Source: an uncultured bacterium (GTDB taxonomy: Bacteria; Patescibacteriota; Saccharimonadia; Saccharimonadales; Saccharimonadaceae). Taken from it: a DNA stretch of 64,000 bases. Below, piece after piece: positions 42,535 to 51,142 of the stretch (the first letter of the stretch is position 1; every line of letters starts with the position of its first letter). Under the pieces are notes generated by a model. It had not been told where the DNA came from. It saw only the letters and a list, made by a program, of their open reading frames with translations, and did not search any database. The position numbers and the translations under genes were made by a program. The DNA lies in contig CAJBFN010000002.1 in NCBI GenBank assembly GCA_903952435.1, positions 81,507 through 145,506 of the forward strand, written 5' to 3'.

Positions 42535-42891
42535 ATGTGTAAACAAATGATTAATTTCTTTATTAATTTCTTTGATAGCTTCAGTTTCGATTTAATCGAC
42601 AGCATACAGTTAGCATTGAGTATAATAGTCAGTCTAGTGTCGATTATTATCTTAGTGATGACTAAAAAGCAGACTGTTTGGAAGTTAGGCATATTAGGAT
42701 TGATAATGGTTTCTATAGCCATTTCGGTTAGAACGATATGCCAAATTTTCAGTCTAGATATGATTATCTTTTTAGACTCTTACGAAGTGTCAATACAGTA
42801 TACAGTGGTAACTTTTCTATATGTTATAGGATTGGTCATTACTGGAATTGTATTTATACCTATGGCAGTCTCAGAAATGAGAAAAAAATAG
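42535..42891 (+). CDS. Small three-helix membrane protein, unknown function
   Basis: 118 residues with three hydrophobic helices (IQLALSIIVSLVSIIILVM, about 24-42; LGILGLIMVSIAISV, about 51-65; TVVTFLYVIGLVITGIVFIPMAV, about 89-111). No family recognised. ATG at 42547 (MINFFINFF) is an alternative start and is better spaced from TAGGA. It has an unusually strong promoter for this window and a long leader with a 14-bp direct repeat, so regulated or high expression is likely. Confidence 0.6.
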   Translation: MCKQMINFFINFFDSFSFDLIDSIQLALSIIVSLVSIIILVMTKKQTVWKLGILGLIMVSIAISVRTICQIFSLDMIIFLDSYEVSIQYTVVTFLYVIGLVITGIVFIPMAVSEMRKK

Positions 42892-42941
42892 CCATTTTCT
42901 GGCAATTTAGTTAGCGCTGCTTACGCGGCTAAGTTGCTCTT

Positions 42942-42990
42942 GAGGCCTACATAGGCCATAGCCCCCTGTTTTTTTGCAGGGGGCTTTAAT
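42942..42990 (+). terminator. Hairpins and probable terminator between convergent genes
   Basis: GGCCT-ACAT-AGGCC then AGCCCCCTG-TTTTTTTG-CAGGGGGCT followed by TTAATTTA. The T-run after the stem is weak on plus and missing on minus, but it stands exactly between the convergent stops of the membrane protein and pth. Confidence 0.55.
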
Positions 42991-43560
42991 TTACTCTGAA
43001 ATTTTGAGACTGGTTGGCTTTAGGTTATTCTTACAAAATTGTTCAACAATTTCGATAACTTGTGGAATTATTATATCTTTTAATTTTTCGGATTCTTCAG
43101 TATTAAATTTTCCTAATACAAAATTAGTATCGTCAATTATCTTAGATTGTTCGTTGCTGATGCCAATTCGGATTCGGGTATAATTTGGATTAATTGTAAA
43201 ATTAAGTGATTTAATACCGTTATTGCCGCCATCGCCACCTTGTTGACGAATTCGAAGCGCTCCTATTGGTAATGCTAGGTCATCATGTATAACTAATAAG
43301 TCGGCCGATTGGTCAATCTTGTAGAAATCAATGAATTTGCGGGCGGCTTTGCCGGTTTCATTATAGAAAGTTTTTGGTTTTACTAATAATACTTTTTCAT
43401 TTTCGATTGTAATCTCGGACAAAAATGCGTAGAATTTTGGTTTATCTAGCCATTCGCCGTTGAATTTCTCAGCTAAACTGTTAAGGGCTAAAAATCCGAC
43501 ATTATGACGTGATCCAGTGTATTCTGGTTCTGGGTTACCCTGGGCTAAAATAATTTTCAT
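42991..43560 (-). CDS. pth: Peptidyl-tRNA hydrolase
   Basis: Releases peptides from stalled peptidyl-tRNA. 189 residues with the bacterial Pth motifs: ILAQGNPEPEYTGSRHNVGFLALNSLA (catalytic His near 19; usual LxVGLGNPG is changed to LAQGNPE), KPKTFYNETGKAA (usual MNxSG is changed to YNETG), the Asp in LLVIHDDLALPIGALRIRQQGGDGGNNGIKSL, and FVLGKF near the end. It shares one base with der upstream and is likely in an operon with it. Confidence 0.92.
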   Translation of the reverse strand: MKIILAQGNPEPEYTGSRHNVGFLALNSLAEKFNGEWLDKPKFYAFLSEITIENEKVLLVKPKTFYNETGKAARKFIDFYKIDQSADLLVIHDDLALPIGALRIRQQGGDGGNNGIKSLNFTINPNYTRIRIGISNEQSKIIDDTNFVLGKFNTEESEKLKDIIIPQVIEIVEQFCKNNLKPTSLKISE

Positions 43561-45029
43561 TATTTGCCTTTCTTTATCTTGACGGGTCCTGTCGGTCGGT
43601 CTGCCCCTGATTTTCGAACCGCTTTGGGGCGTTTCGCAAAATCGAGTGCTGCCCCGCCAACCGCCACCCGTGGCTTGCTGTTATCAAGCGCCTCTTTGGC
43701 GCGATTTGCCTTTATTTGGTTTTCGTCACGGAAACTGAATTTGATTGGCGTTCCAGTGTAATCGTAAGTTTCGCGTAATTGCTTTTCGAGATAGCGTTTA
43801 TAGCTCCAGTGAAGGAACGTTAGTTTTGATCCATAAATTACAAACCAAGGAGGTGTTGTGTCGGTTTGAACCATATAACGCAACTTTGGATGGGTATTTT
43901 TTAGTCCGGCTGGTGGATGAAATTGAACGCTTTTCTGTAGTAAATCATTTAATACGCGGGTTTTAGTAGTTTGTTTGCGTCTGGCATCAATATCTAGGGC
44001 CAGATCAAATAATTTAGTGACGTTTTGACCAGTTACGGCACTGGTAAAAATGAGTGGTGCCCAAGGCGTAAAGTCGAAAGTCCGGCTAATTTTTGGTGCC
44101 AATGCGTCGCGAGTATAGGCGTCTTTTCCTTCGACGCTGTCCCATTTTGTGACTACAATTGCCATGCCTTTGCCTGCTTCGTCAATAATGCCAGCGATTC
44201 GCTGGTCTAACTGGGTGTTTAATTCGTTAGCGTCCATTAGTAAGAAACAAATATCCGATTCTTCAATAGCCGCAAGTGTTCGTAGTACGCTAAATTTTTC
44301 AATGCCGACTTCTTGTTTGCCTGGCTTGCGCATACCAGCCGTATCAAGTAATTGAATATCTCTTCCGCCGTATTTGATATCGATGCGGTTAACATCGCGG
44401 GTAGTACCGGCGATATTAGCGACAATCGCCTGTTGCTTGCCGGCCAAGGTGTTAAACAGATAGCTTTTGCCGACATTTGGGCGGCCGATTAGTGAAACGC
44501 GCAAGATTTCGTCTGGTTCGTCTTCGCTTTTGGCTGGGATTAGGTCTATGATGCTGTCTAGGGCGTCTGTTATGCCAAAGTTGTGCTCGGCACTGGTGCG
44601 AATAATCTCTTTGATTCCAAGGCGTTTAAACTCGTCTAGTGGCAAGCTTTCTTTTAGGTCGGCTTTGTTTGCCAATAAAATTACTGGCTTTTTGCTGCGC
44701 AAGGCTTTTTTAGCAACAAAACGATCTTGGTCGCTGGCATATTGGCTACTGTCGACGACGACTAATATTACGTCGGCCGATTCAGCGGCTTCAGTGATTT
44801 GATCTTGGATAGAGGCTTCAAATTCGTCACTAGCATCCTTCAATCCAGCAGTATCAACTAGCCAGAATTGATGATGGCGATATTCGACGCGACCTAAAAC
44901 ATTATCACGAGTTGTGCCGGCTTCACGGGCAACAATTGCCTGTTGTGAGCGCACCATACGGTTAAAAAGCGAACTTTTGCCGACGTTCGCCTGACCGATG
45001 ATTGCAACTGTTGGTAATTTTGAGGCCAT
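43560..45029 (-). CDS. der: Ribosome biogenesis GTPase Der (EngA)
   Basis: Double-GTPase needed for 50S subunit assembly. First G domain: GQANVGKSSLFN (P-loop), AREAGTTRD, DTAGLKD, NKADL. Second: GRPNVGKSYLFN near 182, IAGTTRDVNRIDI, DTAGMRK, TKWDSVEGKD. A C-terminal KH-like domain follows (~355-440, NKxPPPxxK-type region reads HPPAGLKNTHPKLRYMVQTDTTPPWFVIYG). A basic extension of ~45 residues ends in GPVKIKKGK. -10-like TATAAT ends 11 bases before the ATG on the minus strand (leaderless type). Confidence 0.95.
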   Translation of the reverse strand: MASKLPTVAIIGQANVGKSSLFNRMVRSQQAIVAREAGTTRDNVLGRVEYRHHQFWLVDTAGLKDASDEFEASIQDQITEAAESADVILVVVDSSQYASDQDRFVAKKALRSKKPVILLANKADLKESLPLDEFKRLGIKEIIRTSAEHNFGITDALDSIIDLIPAKSEDEPDEILRVSLIGRPNVGKSYLFNTLAGKQQAIVANIAGTTRDVNRIDIKYGGRDIQLLDTAGMRKPGKQEVGIEKFSVLRTLAAIEESDICFLLMDANELNTQLDQRIAGIIDEAGKGMAIVVTKWDSVEGKDAYTRDALAPKISRTFDFTPWAPLIFTSAVTGQNVTKLFDLALDIDARRKQTTKTRVLNDLLQKSVQFHPPAGLKNTHPKLRYMVQTDTTPPWFVIYGSKLTFLHWSYKRYLEKQLRETYDYTGTPIKFSFRDENQIKANRAKEALDNSKPRVAVGGAALDFAKRPKAVRKSGADRPTGPVKIKKGK

Positions 45030-45095
45030 GATTTAGGGCTATTATAACAGAGAAAACCGCCACTGACGAGCTTAAGCGGTTTGGGTAAGAAAAAA

Positions 45096-45119
45096 GCACC
45101 GTAAAATATTACGGTGCCG
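45096..45119 (-). terminator. Intrinsic terminator of the unknown gene at 45128
   Basis: GCACCGTAA-AATA-TTACGGTGC perfect 9-bp stem; on the minus strand it is followed by TTTTTTCTT. Confidence 0.85.
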
Positions 45120-45127
45120 GCTGAATT

Positions 45128-45583
45128 TTAATACGGTAATCTTTGTGGTTTTTTTAGTGCATTTTGCGCGATTTGACAGCGTTCTGGGATTTTTTCCATC
45201 ATATCCTCGATTTCTTTAGCGGAGATTTTTGAGATGTTTTCGACTACGTCTTTATCCATGAATATCTCATCGATCTTGCCCTCACATTGGCTTATCAGAT
45301 CACTGTCTTCGTAGTAAAGGCGGATATTTCGATAAGTTTCAAGTATCTCTTCAGGGTTCTTGGATAAGATCATAGCTTTTGTTATCGCTTGTTTTCTTGC
45401 TGTAAAGCCTGGACTTTGTGAGTATGGTGCCATATAGAAAATTGATAAGCAATTATTTGTAGTATTTGCTAAATTTATTCTACCCTGGAGCTCTATCTCC
45501 CATCTTCCATATGCATCATTTCTTGGCTTAATGTTTTTAATACTTTCTTTCTTGAAAGAAGAAATATCTACGACTTTGGCCAT
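45128..45583 (-). CDS. Uncharacterised 151-residue soluble protein
   Basis: No family recognised. N-terminus basic (KKESIKNIKPRNDAYGRWEIELQGRINL), then a helical part (FTARKQAITKAMILSKNPEEILETYRNIRLYYEDSDLISQCEGKIDEIF) and an acidic/hydrophobic helix (SKISAKEIEDMMEKIPERC). No signal peptide or membrane helix. AGAAGGGTGG precedes the ATG and a clean terminator follows, so it is a real monocistronic gene. Confidence 0.65.
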   Translation of the reverse strand: MAKVVDISSFKKESIKNIKPRNDAYGRWEIELQGRINLANTTNNCLSIFYMAPYSQSPGFTARKQAITKAMILSKNPEEILETYRNIRLYYEDSDLISQCEGKIDEIFMDKDVVENISKISAKEIEDMMEKIPERCQIAQNALKKPQRLPY

Positions 45584-45759
45584 GTTAAAATGCCACCCTT
45601 CTAGTAAATTTATATTTAGGCTTTTAGCCTTAATATCAAAGATTCCGAGTTAAAAAAGAGCCAATATCGCACTATTATCATTTTTTGATAACTATGTTAT
45701 ATTTGACTATATTTTAAACTAATATATCAAGAAAGTCAATATACGAAGGAGTATATCAC

Positions 45760-46461
45760 CTACTGAATATCAACGATTTTGAATTTGCCGGGCAGTATAT
45801 CACCAACTGAATAATTGCCAAAATTTGTGCGATGCAATTTTATTACAGTATAGCCAAGTGCGCCAAAGGTGCGACGAATTTGGCGGTTGCGACCTTCGTG
45901 CATTGTAACTATCCAGTCTTTTCGGTTAGTTTCGCTCATTCGTTCAAGTTGTAATTTGCTTGGTCCGTCTTCAAGTGTAACGCCATAATCGTTTATCATC
46001 TGTTGATGTAATGGCGCCAGGTCGGCTGCCAGTCGAACATTATAAATTTTAACTTTATTAAAGCTAGGATGCGTCATCTTATAAGTGAAATCGCCGTCGT
46101 TTGATAATAATATAATGCCACTACTGTCACGGTCTAGACGGCCGACTGTTTTTAGGTCGTGATATTGCTTTGGTAATAGTTCGTAAATTGTTGGATTATC
46201 ACCTTGTTGGCGACGTGAACAAACATAGCCAATCGGTTTGTTAATAGCTATGTATTGATATTCTGTTTTTGAGGCTATTTTTTTATTATCGACGGTTATA
46301 ATGTCGCCATCTTTAAATCTTGCCCCCAAAGTGGCAATTTGGTCGTTTATTTTGACTGATTTTCGGTCAATTAAATTATCGGCTTCGCGACGAGATACAC
46401 CTAAAGATAAGGCGAGGTGTTTATTTAGACGCAATAAGTTATTAGTTGGGGTTTCCGTCAT
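45760..46461 (-). CDS. rRNA pseudouridine synthase, RsuA/RluB family
   Basis: 233 residues: an N-terminal S4 RNA-binding domain (RLNKHLALSLGVSRREADNLIDRKSVKINDQIATLG, ~7-45) and the catalytic domain with YIAINKPIGYVCSRRQ, the active Asp in TVGRLDRDSSGIILLSNDGDFTYKMTHP, and EGRNRQIRRTFGALGYTVIKLHR. The family modifies 16S (RsuA) or 23S (RluB/E/F) rRNA; which one cannot be told here. On the minus strand TTATACT ends ~10 bases before the ATG, again a leaderless-type start. Confidence 0.9.
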   Translation of the reverse strand: MTETPTNNLLRLNKHLALSLGVSRREADNLIDRKSVKINDQIATLGARFKDGDIITVDNKKIASKTEYQYIAINKPIGYVCSRRQQGDNPTIYELLPKQYHDLKTVGRLDRDSSGIILLSNDGDFTYKMTHPSFNKVKIYNVRLAADLAPLHQQMINDYGVTLEDGPSKLQLERMSETNRKDWIVTMHEGRNRQIRRTFGALGYTVIKLHRTNFGNYSVGDILPGKFKIVDIQ

Positions 46462-46486
46462 TTAAATATAAGTATAACAGATAAGG

Positions 46487-47248
46487 TTAAATTTGAGGTG
46501 GGGTTGTAGTCGGAGCCGCGCTATTTAATTCTTGGTTTATAAGATCAGACATACTTAGTTCTGGAGTCGGTTCGACTGGAGTTGTGGTTTCTGCCGGTAT
46601 ATCTTGGGTTGGTTCTACTGTTGGGGCTGGTGTTGGTTCTGGCGCATCTTGAAGCGTAGTTATTGGCGGCATAGATTCAACTGGCGCTGTTGTCATCGGA
46701 GTTGAAAAAGGTGCTGTTGGCTGAGGCACTGTTATGGGCTCTGGTGTAGATGTTAGAGTTGTAGCTGGTATGTCAAGGACTTGCTCGGTGGGCTGATCGA
46801 TAACTAAAGATGTTGGAGTTGCTACTGGTGCGTTTGTAACAGGTACGGAGAAAACATTGATGGCTGGTGCACTATTTGGCGCATCACCTAATAGATCATG
46901 AATTGTTCTAACAACATCTTCAATTCCAACTTGTGATTTGACTAAATAACGGTTAGCTCCAAGAGTTTCGCCGCGAGCGCGTTGATCTTCACTGCTAAGA
47001 GCTGTCATCATGATTACTTTTATATCTTTAGTCTCTGGGGTAGATCGCAATATATCAAGCATATCAAAGCCACTAATTTTTGGCATCATAACATCGCTAA
47101 GGATTAAATCGGGGTGCTCTTTGATGGCCATAGCTAAAGCTTCCTCGCCATCGCCAGCTGACTTGATATCATAACCCTCGGCTTGTAACCGAACGCCGTA
47201 TATTTCGCGCAGACTTTTGTCATCCTCGACTAGCATTATCTTGGTCAT
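46487..47248 (-). CDS. Response regulator with a proline/threonine-rich C-terminal tail
   Basis: 253 residues. The receiver spans 1-122: LVEDDKSL, the phosphoacceptor in LILSDVMMPKISGFD near 53, and YLVKSQ near 103. Residues ~125-253 are a low-complexity Pro/Thr/Ala/Val tail (PTSLVIDQPTEQVLDIPATTLTSTPEPITVPQPTAPF) with no DNA-binding domain. The receiver is a paralog of the protein at 10983. It follows a membrane kinase gene (46 bases) and is its likely partner. Confidence 0.85.
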   Translation of the reverse strand: MTKIMLVEDDKSLREIYGVRLQAEGYDIKSAGDGEEALAMAIKEHPDLILSDVMMPKISGFDMLDILRSTPETKDIKVIMMTALSSEDQRARGETLGANRYLVKSQVGIEDVVRTIHDLLGDAPNSAPAINVFSVPVTNAPVATPTSLVIDQPTEQVLDIPATTLTSTPEPITVPQPTAPFSTPMTTAPVESMPPITTLQDAPEPTPAPTVEPTQDIPAETTTPVEPTPELSMSDLINQELNSAAPTTTPPQI

Positions 47249-47294
47249 GTTGTCTCCTATTATACTACCTTTTTATAAAATTATAACACAATGC

Positions 47295-48770
47295 TTATGT
47301 TTGTTGATTTGCTTCTTTTGTTTCTGCTTTTTCTTGTTGAGCTAAGACTTTTTGTCGTTCGACATAGGTTGCTATTTGCTCTGGGGTTAAAGATTCACCT
47401 CTTGGCACATCTTTGGCTGGTTTGGTGACACTTTGATTTACTGCTTTGGGTTGTTCATTAACTGCTGGCTGTAATAATTGCTGATTGGCTATATTTTCTG
47501 CCTCTTGGTCATTTATTCGGGGTAATTGGACAAAGAAGGTACTGCCGGCATTATGTTTACTTTCAGCCCAAATACGACCGCCCATTATTTCAACTAGTCG
47601 GCGTGATAAATATAATCCTAAGCCTGTGCCGCCAATTTCGTTAGTATCTTTGTTTTCAACGCGATAGAACTTTTGGAAAAGGTGTGGCATATCTTCGGCT
47701 GGTATACCAATACCGCTGTCTTTTATGCTAATAACAACATGATCATCATCGCCAGCTATATCAACGTCAATCTTGCCATCTTTAGTGTATTTTATAGCAT
47801 TTTCGATTAAATTATCCATTACCTCACGAACATGATCCTTATCCAAGTGTATGTAATAAATAGGGGTGATTAGTCTTTCGTTAGTGCTTGATTTTGGTAT
47901 AAAACTTAGTTTTAGATTTTTTTCTTCTGCTTTTTGATTTAAACCCTGAACAATCTCTTCCAGAAAGTCTATTATATTAATAATAACTGGGTTATTTGAC
48001 ATCCTGCCATCGTCAGCTTTGGAAATGTCTAGCAGGTCTTGAAATAACCTGCCAAGGTGAACTGCTGACTCGTGCGCCTTCATAATAAAGTCACGTGCCC
48101 TGTCATCAATTTGGGCGGTGCTTGGGTTAAGAGTTAAACCTAGATATCCTTCAATTGATGCTACTGGTGTGCGCATTTCATGACTGGCGGTGCTGATAAA
48201 TTCGGCCTTTTCGCGCTCTTCGGCTTTTTCTTTGGTTATATCGTGAAATACGACAATTACGCCTGACGCAGTCTCACTTACTGGTGATGCGACCAATGAG
48301 ACCATGATTTTTTTACCACTTCTAGTTATAAGTGTCAGATTACTAGTTCTAACCTCGGAATTTGTATTGAGCGCTTGGCTAATTGGGTTGCTTGAAGCGT
48401 TAATAGCTTCACCCTTCATATCTATTAATTTAATAATTGACTGATAGTTTAAGAATAAGGCGTCAGCTTTGTCCCAGCCGGTTATTATTTGAGCAGCTGG
48501 GTTGATTAACTGAATTATGCCATTGCTGTCGATAGCAATTACGGCATCGCCGATAGCATTAATCACAACTTCAGATTTACTAGCGACTTCATTTAGTTCG
48601 TTGGCTAGATTTTTATAAGATTTCCCCGGACTATTATTGGTGGATTTATTTTTACTTATGATATACCAGATGACAAAAATTATTGCCGTCAAGACTAAAA
48701 GACCCAAGCCTATAATAATTATAAGCAATGGTGATGATAACTCTGTGGTGCCTAGAATGAATTGCCCCAA
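47295..48770 (-). CDS. Membrane sensor histidine kinase with PAS domain
   Basis: 491 residues: a short outer N-terminus, one membrane helix (PLLIIIIGLGLLVLTAIIFVIWYII, 15-39), a PAS domain (~60-175, VINAIGDAVIAIDSNGIIQLINPAAQIITGW), the HisKA domain with the phospho-His in FISTASHEMRTPVASIEGY near 197, and HATPase_c with NLIENAIKYTKDGK, DSGIGIPAEDMPHLFQKFYR and GTGLGLYLSRRLVEIMGG. A ~70-residue Gln/Lys/Ala-rich tail ends it. Start is TTG with AGGG 9 bases upstream. Gene order kinase-receiver-pseudouridine synthase suggests an operon. Confidence 0.9.
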   Translation of the reverse strand: MGQFILGTTELSSPLLIIIIGLGLLVLTAIIFVIWYIISKNKSTNNSPGKSYKNLANELNEVASKSEVVINAIGDAVIAIDSNGIIQLINPAAQIITGWDKADALFLNYQSIIKLIDMKGEAINASSNPISQALNTNSEVRTSNLTLITRSGKKIMVSLVASPVSETASGVIVVFHDITKEKAEEREKAEFISTASHEMRTPVASIEGYLGLTLNPSTAQIDDRARDFIMKAHESAVHLGRLFQDLLDISKADDGRMSNNPVIINIIDFLEEIVQGLNQKAEEKNLKLSFIPKSSTNERLITPIYYIHLDKDHVREVMDNLIENAIKYTKDGKIDVDIAGDDDHVVISIKDSGIGIPAEDMPHLFQKFYRVENKDTNEIGGTGLGLYLSRRLVEIMGGRIWAESKHNAGSTFFVQLPRINDQEAENIANQQLLQPAVNEQPKAVNQSVTKPAKDVPRGESLTPEQIATYVERQKVLAQQEKAETKEANQQT

Positions 48771-48908
48771 GTCGATTTTCCCTATCTTTAGTTTATCTAA
48801 AAATTATTATGACGATTACGGTTGTTTTTTACAAGGGACGCCTGAGTTATTATTTGTGCCTAAAATTATTTTTATCGAATGACTATAGTCACTATCTGTT
48901 GTTTTTGG

Positions 48909-48914
48909 TATAAT
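48909..48914 (+). promoter_or_regulatory. -10 element of tRNA-Glu
   Basis: TATAAT 24 bases before the tRNA-Glu 5' end. A perfect palindrome TGACTATAGTCA lies about 15-25 bases further upstream. Confidence 0.5.
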
Positions 48915-48938
48915 CACATCTGGAAAATACCAAACTGA

Positions 48939-49013
48939 GGTCTCATCGTCTAACGGTTAGGACACCAGGTTCTCATCCTGGCAATCCGGGTTCGATTCCC
49001 GGTGAGATCACCA
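48939..49013 (+). tRNA. tRNA-Glu(CTC)
   Basis: 75 bases including encoded CCA. Acceptor GGTCTCA/TGAGATC, D-arm CGTCTAACGGTTAGGAC, anticodon stem-loop CCAGG-TTCTCAT-CCTGG with CTC in positions 34-36, T-arm CCGGG-TTCGATT-CCCGG, discriminator A then CCA. Reads GAG codons. Directly followed by a strong terminator. Confidence 0.96.
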
Positions 49014-49053
49014 AAATAAAATACTTATCCTATGGATAGGTATTTTATTTTGG
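49014..49053. terminator. Intrinsic terminator after tRNA-Glu
   Basis: AAAATAAAATACTTATCC-TAT-GGATAGGTATTTTATTTT, a long near-perfect A/T-rich stem; symmetrical, so usable on both strands. Confidence 0.8.
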
Positions 49054-49215
49054 CGCTCCCGCGGGATCGAATCCGGATGCGTAACGCCTTAAGCGTTACG
49101 CGAATCCGGCGTTCGGTGTAATGAATGAAGCGAAAAAGTGTTTACATTTTTTCGTGAATGAGTGGAAGAGCCAAGCTGAGCTTGGCGATTGACCGGCTGA
49201 TGCCAGTTCTTGACA
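49054..49215. repeat. Palindrome-rich intergenic element after tRNA-Glu
   Basis: Contains GCGTAACGC-CTTAA-GCGTTACGC, two direct copies of CGAATCCGG flanking it, CGAAAAAGTG-TTTA-CATTTTTTCG, and GCCAAGCT-GA-GCTTGGC within 160 bases; CCGGCGTTCGGT and ATTGACCGG may close the whole. No ORF. Resembles a repetitive or mobile palindromic sequence of a different family from the topA element; a structured RNA is the alternative. Confidence 0.5.
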
Positions 49216-49224
49216 TTGGTAATT

Positions 49225-49602
49225 CTATCCACCAAGTTGTTGAATAACTGAGATTAGTTTCTTTGGCGTTATCTCGGCCTTGATTAGATAAGCATCGGCA
49301 TTATGTTCCATTACAGCTCGAGAATCTTCGTCTTGTTCAAAATTAGTTAAGACTATAACCCGTGATTTTGGGATTAGGTTTTGTTTTCCGCCTCTTAGTG
49401 ATGCTAAAATTTCAGTCCCCTTTCTTTCGGGTAGCATTATATCTAGTAATATAAAATCATATTGCTTATTTCGGGCTGCAACTAGCCCATCGTTTCCATC
49501 GACCATCCAGTCAACTTCGTAGCCGGCTTTCTTTAAGCTTCGGACGTACATTTCGCCAATGAAACGGTCGTCCTCGATACATAAAATAGTTTTATTTGCC
49601 AT
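49225..49602 (-). CDS. Response regulator, receiver domain only
   Basis: 125 residues. Acidic pocket CIEDDRF, phosphoacceptor in FILLDIMLPERKGTE near 54, switch Thr in IVLTNF, Lys in YLIKAE near 104. No output domain. One base separates it from the upstream kinase gene, so the two form a pair. Order on the minus strand is DUF3048 gene, kinase, receiver. Confidence 0.87.
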   Translation of the reverse strand: MANKTILCIEDDRFIGEMYVRSLKKAGYEVDWMVDGNDGLVAARNKQYDFILLDIMLPERKGTEILASLRGGKQNLIPKSRVIVLTNFEQDEDSRAVMEHNADAYLIKAEITPKKLISVIQQLGG

Positions 49603-49603
49603 A

Positions 49604-51142
49604 TTATCCCCTATACATCGAATGGTTCTTTATCCATCCGCGGCCTTCACTTATAATACCAACATTACTGTTGTTACTAGCTTTTAATTTTTCAGCAATC
49701 GTTGCGTAGATAGGGATTGAAACAGTGAATGTTGAGCCTTTACCCTCTTCACTTTGGATACTGATTGTTCCGCCGTGTGATTCGACGATAGCTTTGCAAA
49801 TGTAAAGTCCTATGCCAGTGCCCGCTACGGTCTCGCGTGATCGATGAGATCGATAGAATTTCTGAAAAAGATTAGATATGATATTTTCTGACATGCCGAT
49901 GCCATGGTCTTTAAACTCAACTTCCACAAAGCTATCGTTAGCCCGAGCTGTAATATTTATAGCGCCACCCTCATTGCTATATTTGACGGCATTGTCAATC
50001 AAATTACTAAAGACTTCGCCCATGCTTGTAGAATCGACCGCGATTGTTGGTAGGTTTTCTGGTATAGAGACTGTTAATAATCGTCGTTGTGCTTTAGCTC
50101 GTAGTCTCATATCATCGCTAATTGTGTCGTAAACTCTGGCTACGTTGTCCTCGCGCAGTTGGATTTTCAAGTGTCGCCTATCGTATTTTGATGTATTTAA
50201 AATGTTATTTATATAACCAGATAGTCTGTTGGCTGACACAATTAAGCGGCTGAAAAGCTCACTTTGATCGTCCTTTAGGACGTCAACTAGTTCATCATTT
50301 AAAACATCCAAATAACCACGAATGACCGTAATCGGTCCTCGCAGTTCATGGGCGGCAAATGACATAAAATCAAGATTCTCTTCATCAATAGAATAAGTGC
50401 TAGTACGGTCGATTAGAGATAGAACAACTTCAGGAATGGCGCCTCGCTGGTAATTAGCTATACAGTCAAAGAATCGTCTACCTTCGTTATTTGGTAATTT
50501 GTCGGGGACCCTTGTCCAAATTTTTTCGTTGTGAACTGAATTATTGGAACATTTATCTAACCATTCGTCGATTCCGTCGTTTTCGTTAAAAATCAAAGAT
50601 AGGTATTCTTTATTATCGGTGTTGATACTTATTGGCGCTGATTTATTGGCATAAATTATTTGACGCTTGTCGTCCATAGCAACAAAGCCGCAAACGGTTG
50701 AATCCAGCGCTTGGCTGATTAGATTGTTTGAGGTTATGTTTTTTGAAGTAGCTTTTTTATCAGGGTTTTGATTGCTTGATAGTTTATAAATTGTTTGCAG
50801 CGCATCTTGGAATCCTGTTTTATCATCATCTTCGCTATTTGGGCTTGAGACTGGCAATATTGGCGTCTCTCCATTTATTTGTATTATTGCGGCCAATAGT
50901 TTTTTAGTTGGTTTGGTTATTTTATTTGTAAACATCAATAGTATTGCGATGTTAGCTATAAACGCAGTCGTCAAAATTAGCCATAAATTTATTGAGTCAA
51001 TTGTTGCGATATTTGTAATAATTAAAATTAATATGATAATGGTAAAAACTAATATCTGGCCTAGGATCAAATCTAAACGGGCATTTTTTATAAAACTTGG
51101 CCAAAAATCACTTGCTAATTTGGGCTGTTTTTTTAGCTCCAT
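49604..51142 (-). CDS. Membrane sensor histidine kinase
   Basis: 512 residues with two N-terminal membrane helices (LILGQILVFTIIILILIITNI, about 26-46; LWLILTTAFIANIAILLMF, about 53-71), a PAS-like region (~145-245, STVCGFVAMDDKRQIIYANKSAP), the HisKA domain with FMSFAAHELRGPITVIRGY near 262, and HATPase_c (NLIDNAVKYSNEGG, DHGIGMSENIISNLFQKFYRS, GTGIGLYICKAIVESHGG). Overlaps the DUF3048 gene by 10 bases upstream. Likely phosphorylates the receiver encoded next. Confidence 0.9.
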   Translation of the reverse strand: MELKKQPKLASDFWPSFIKNARLDLILGQILVFTIIILILIITNIATIDSINLWLILTTAFIANIAILLMFTNKITKPTKKLLAAIIQINGETPILPVSSPNSEDDDKTGFQDALQTIYKLSSNQNPDKKATSKNITSNNLISQALDSTVCGFVAMDDKRQIIYANKSAPISINTDNKEYLSLIFNENDGIDEWLDKCSNNSVHNEKIWTRVPDKLPNNEGRRFFDCIANYQRGAIPEVVLSLIDRTSTYSIDEENLDFMSFAAHELRGPITVIRGYLDVLNDELVDVLKDDQSELFSRLIVSANRLSGYINNILNTSKYDRRHLKIQLREDNVARVYDTISDDMRLRAKAQRRLLTVSIPENLPTIAVDSTSMGEVFSNLIDNAVKYSNEGGAINITARANDSFVEVEFKDHGIGMSENIISNLFQKFYRSHRSRETVAGTGIGLYICKAIVESHGGTISIQSEEGKGSTFTVSIPIYATIAEKLKASNNSNVGIISEGRGWIKNHSMYRG

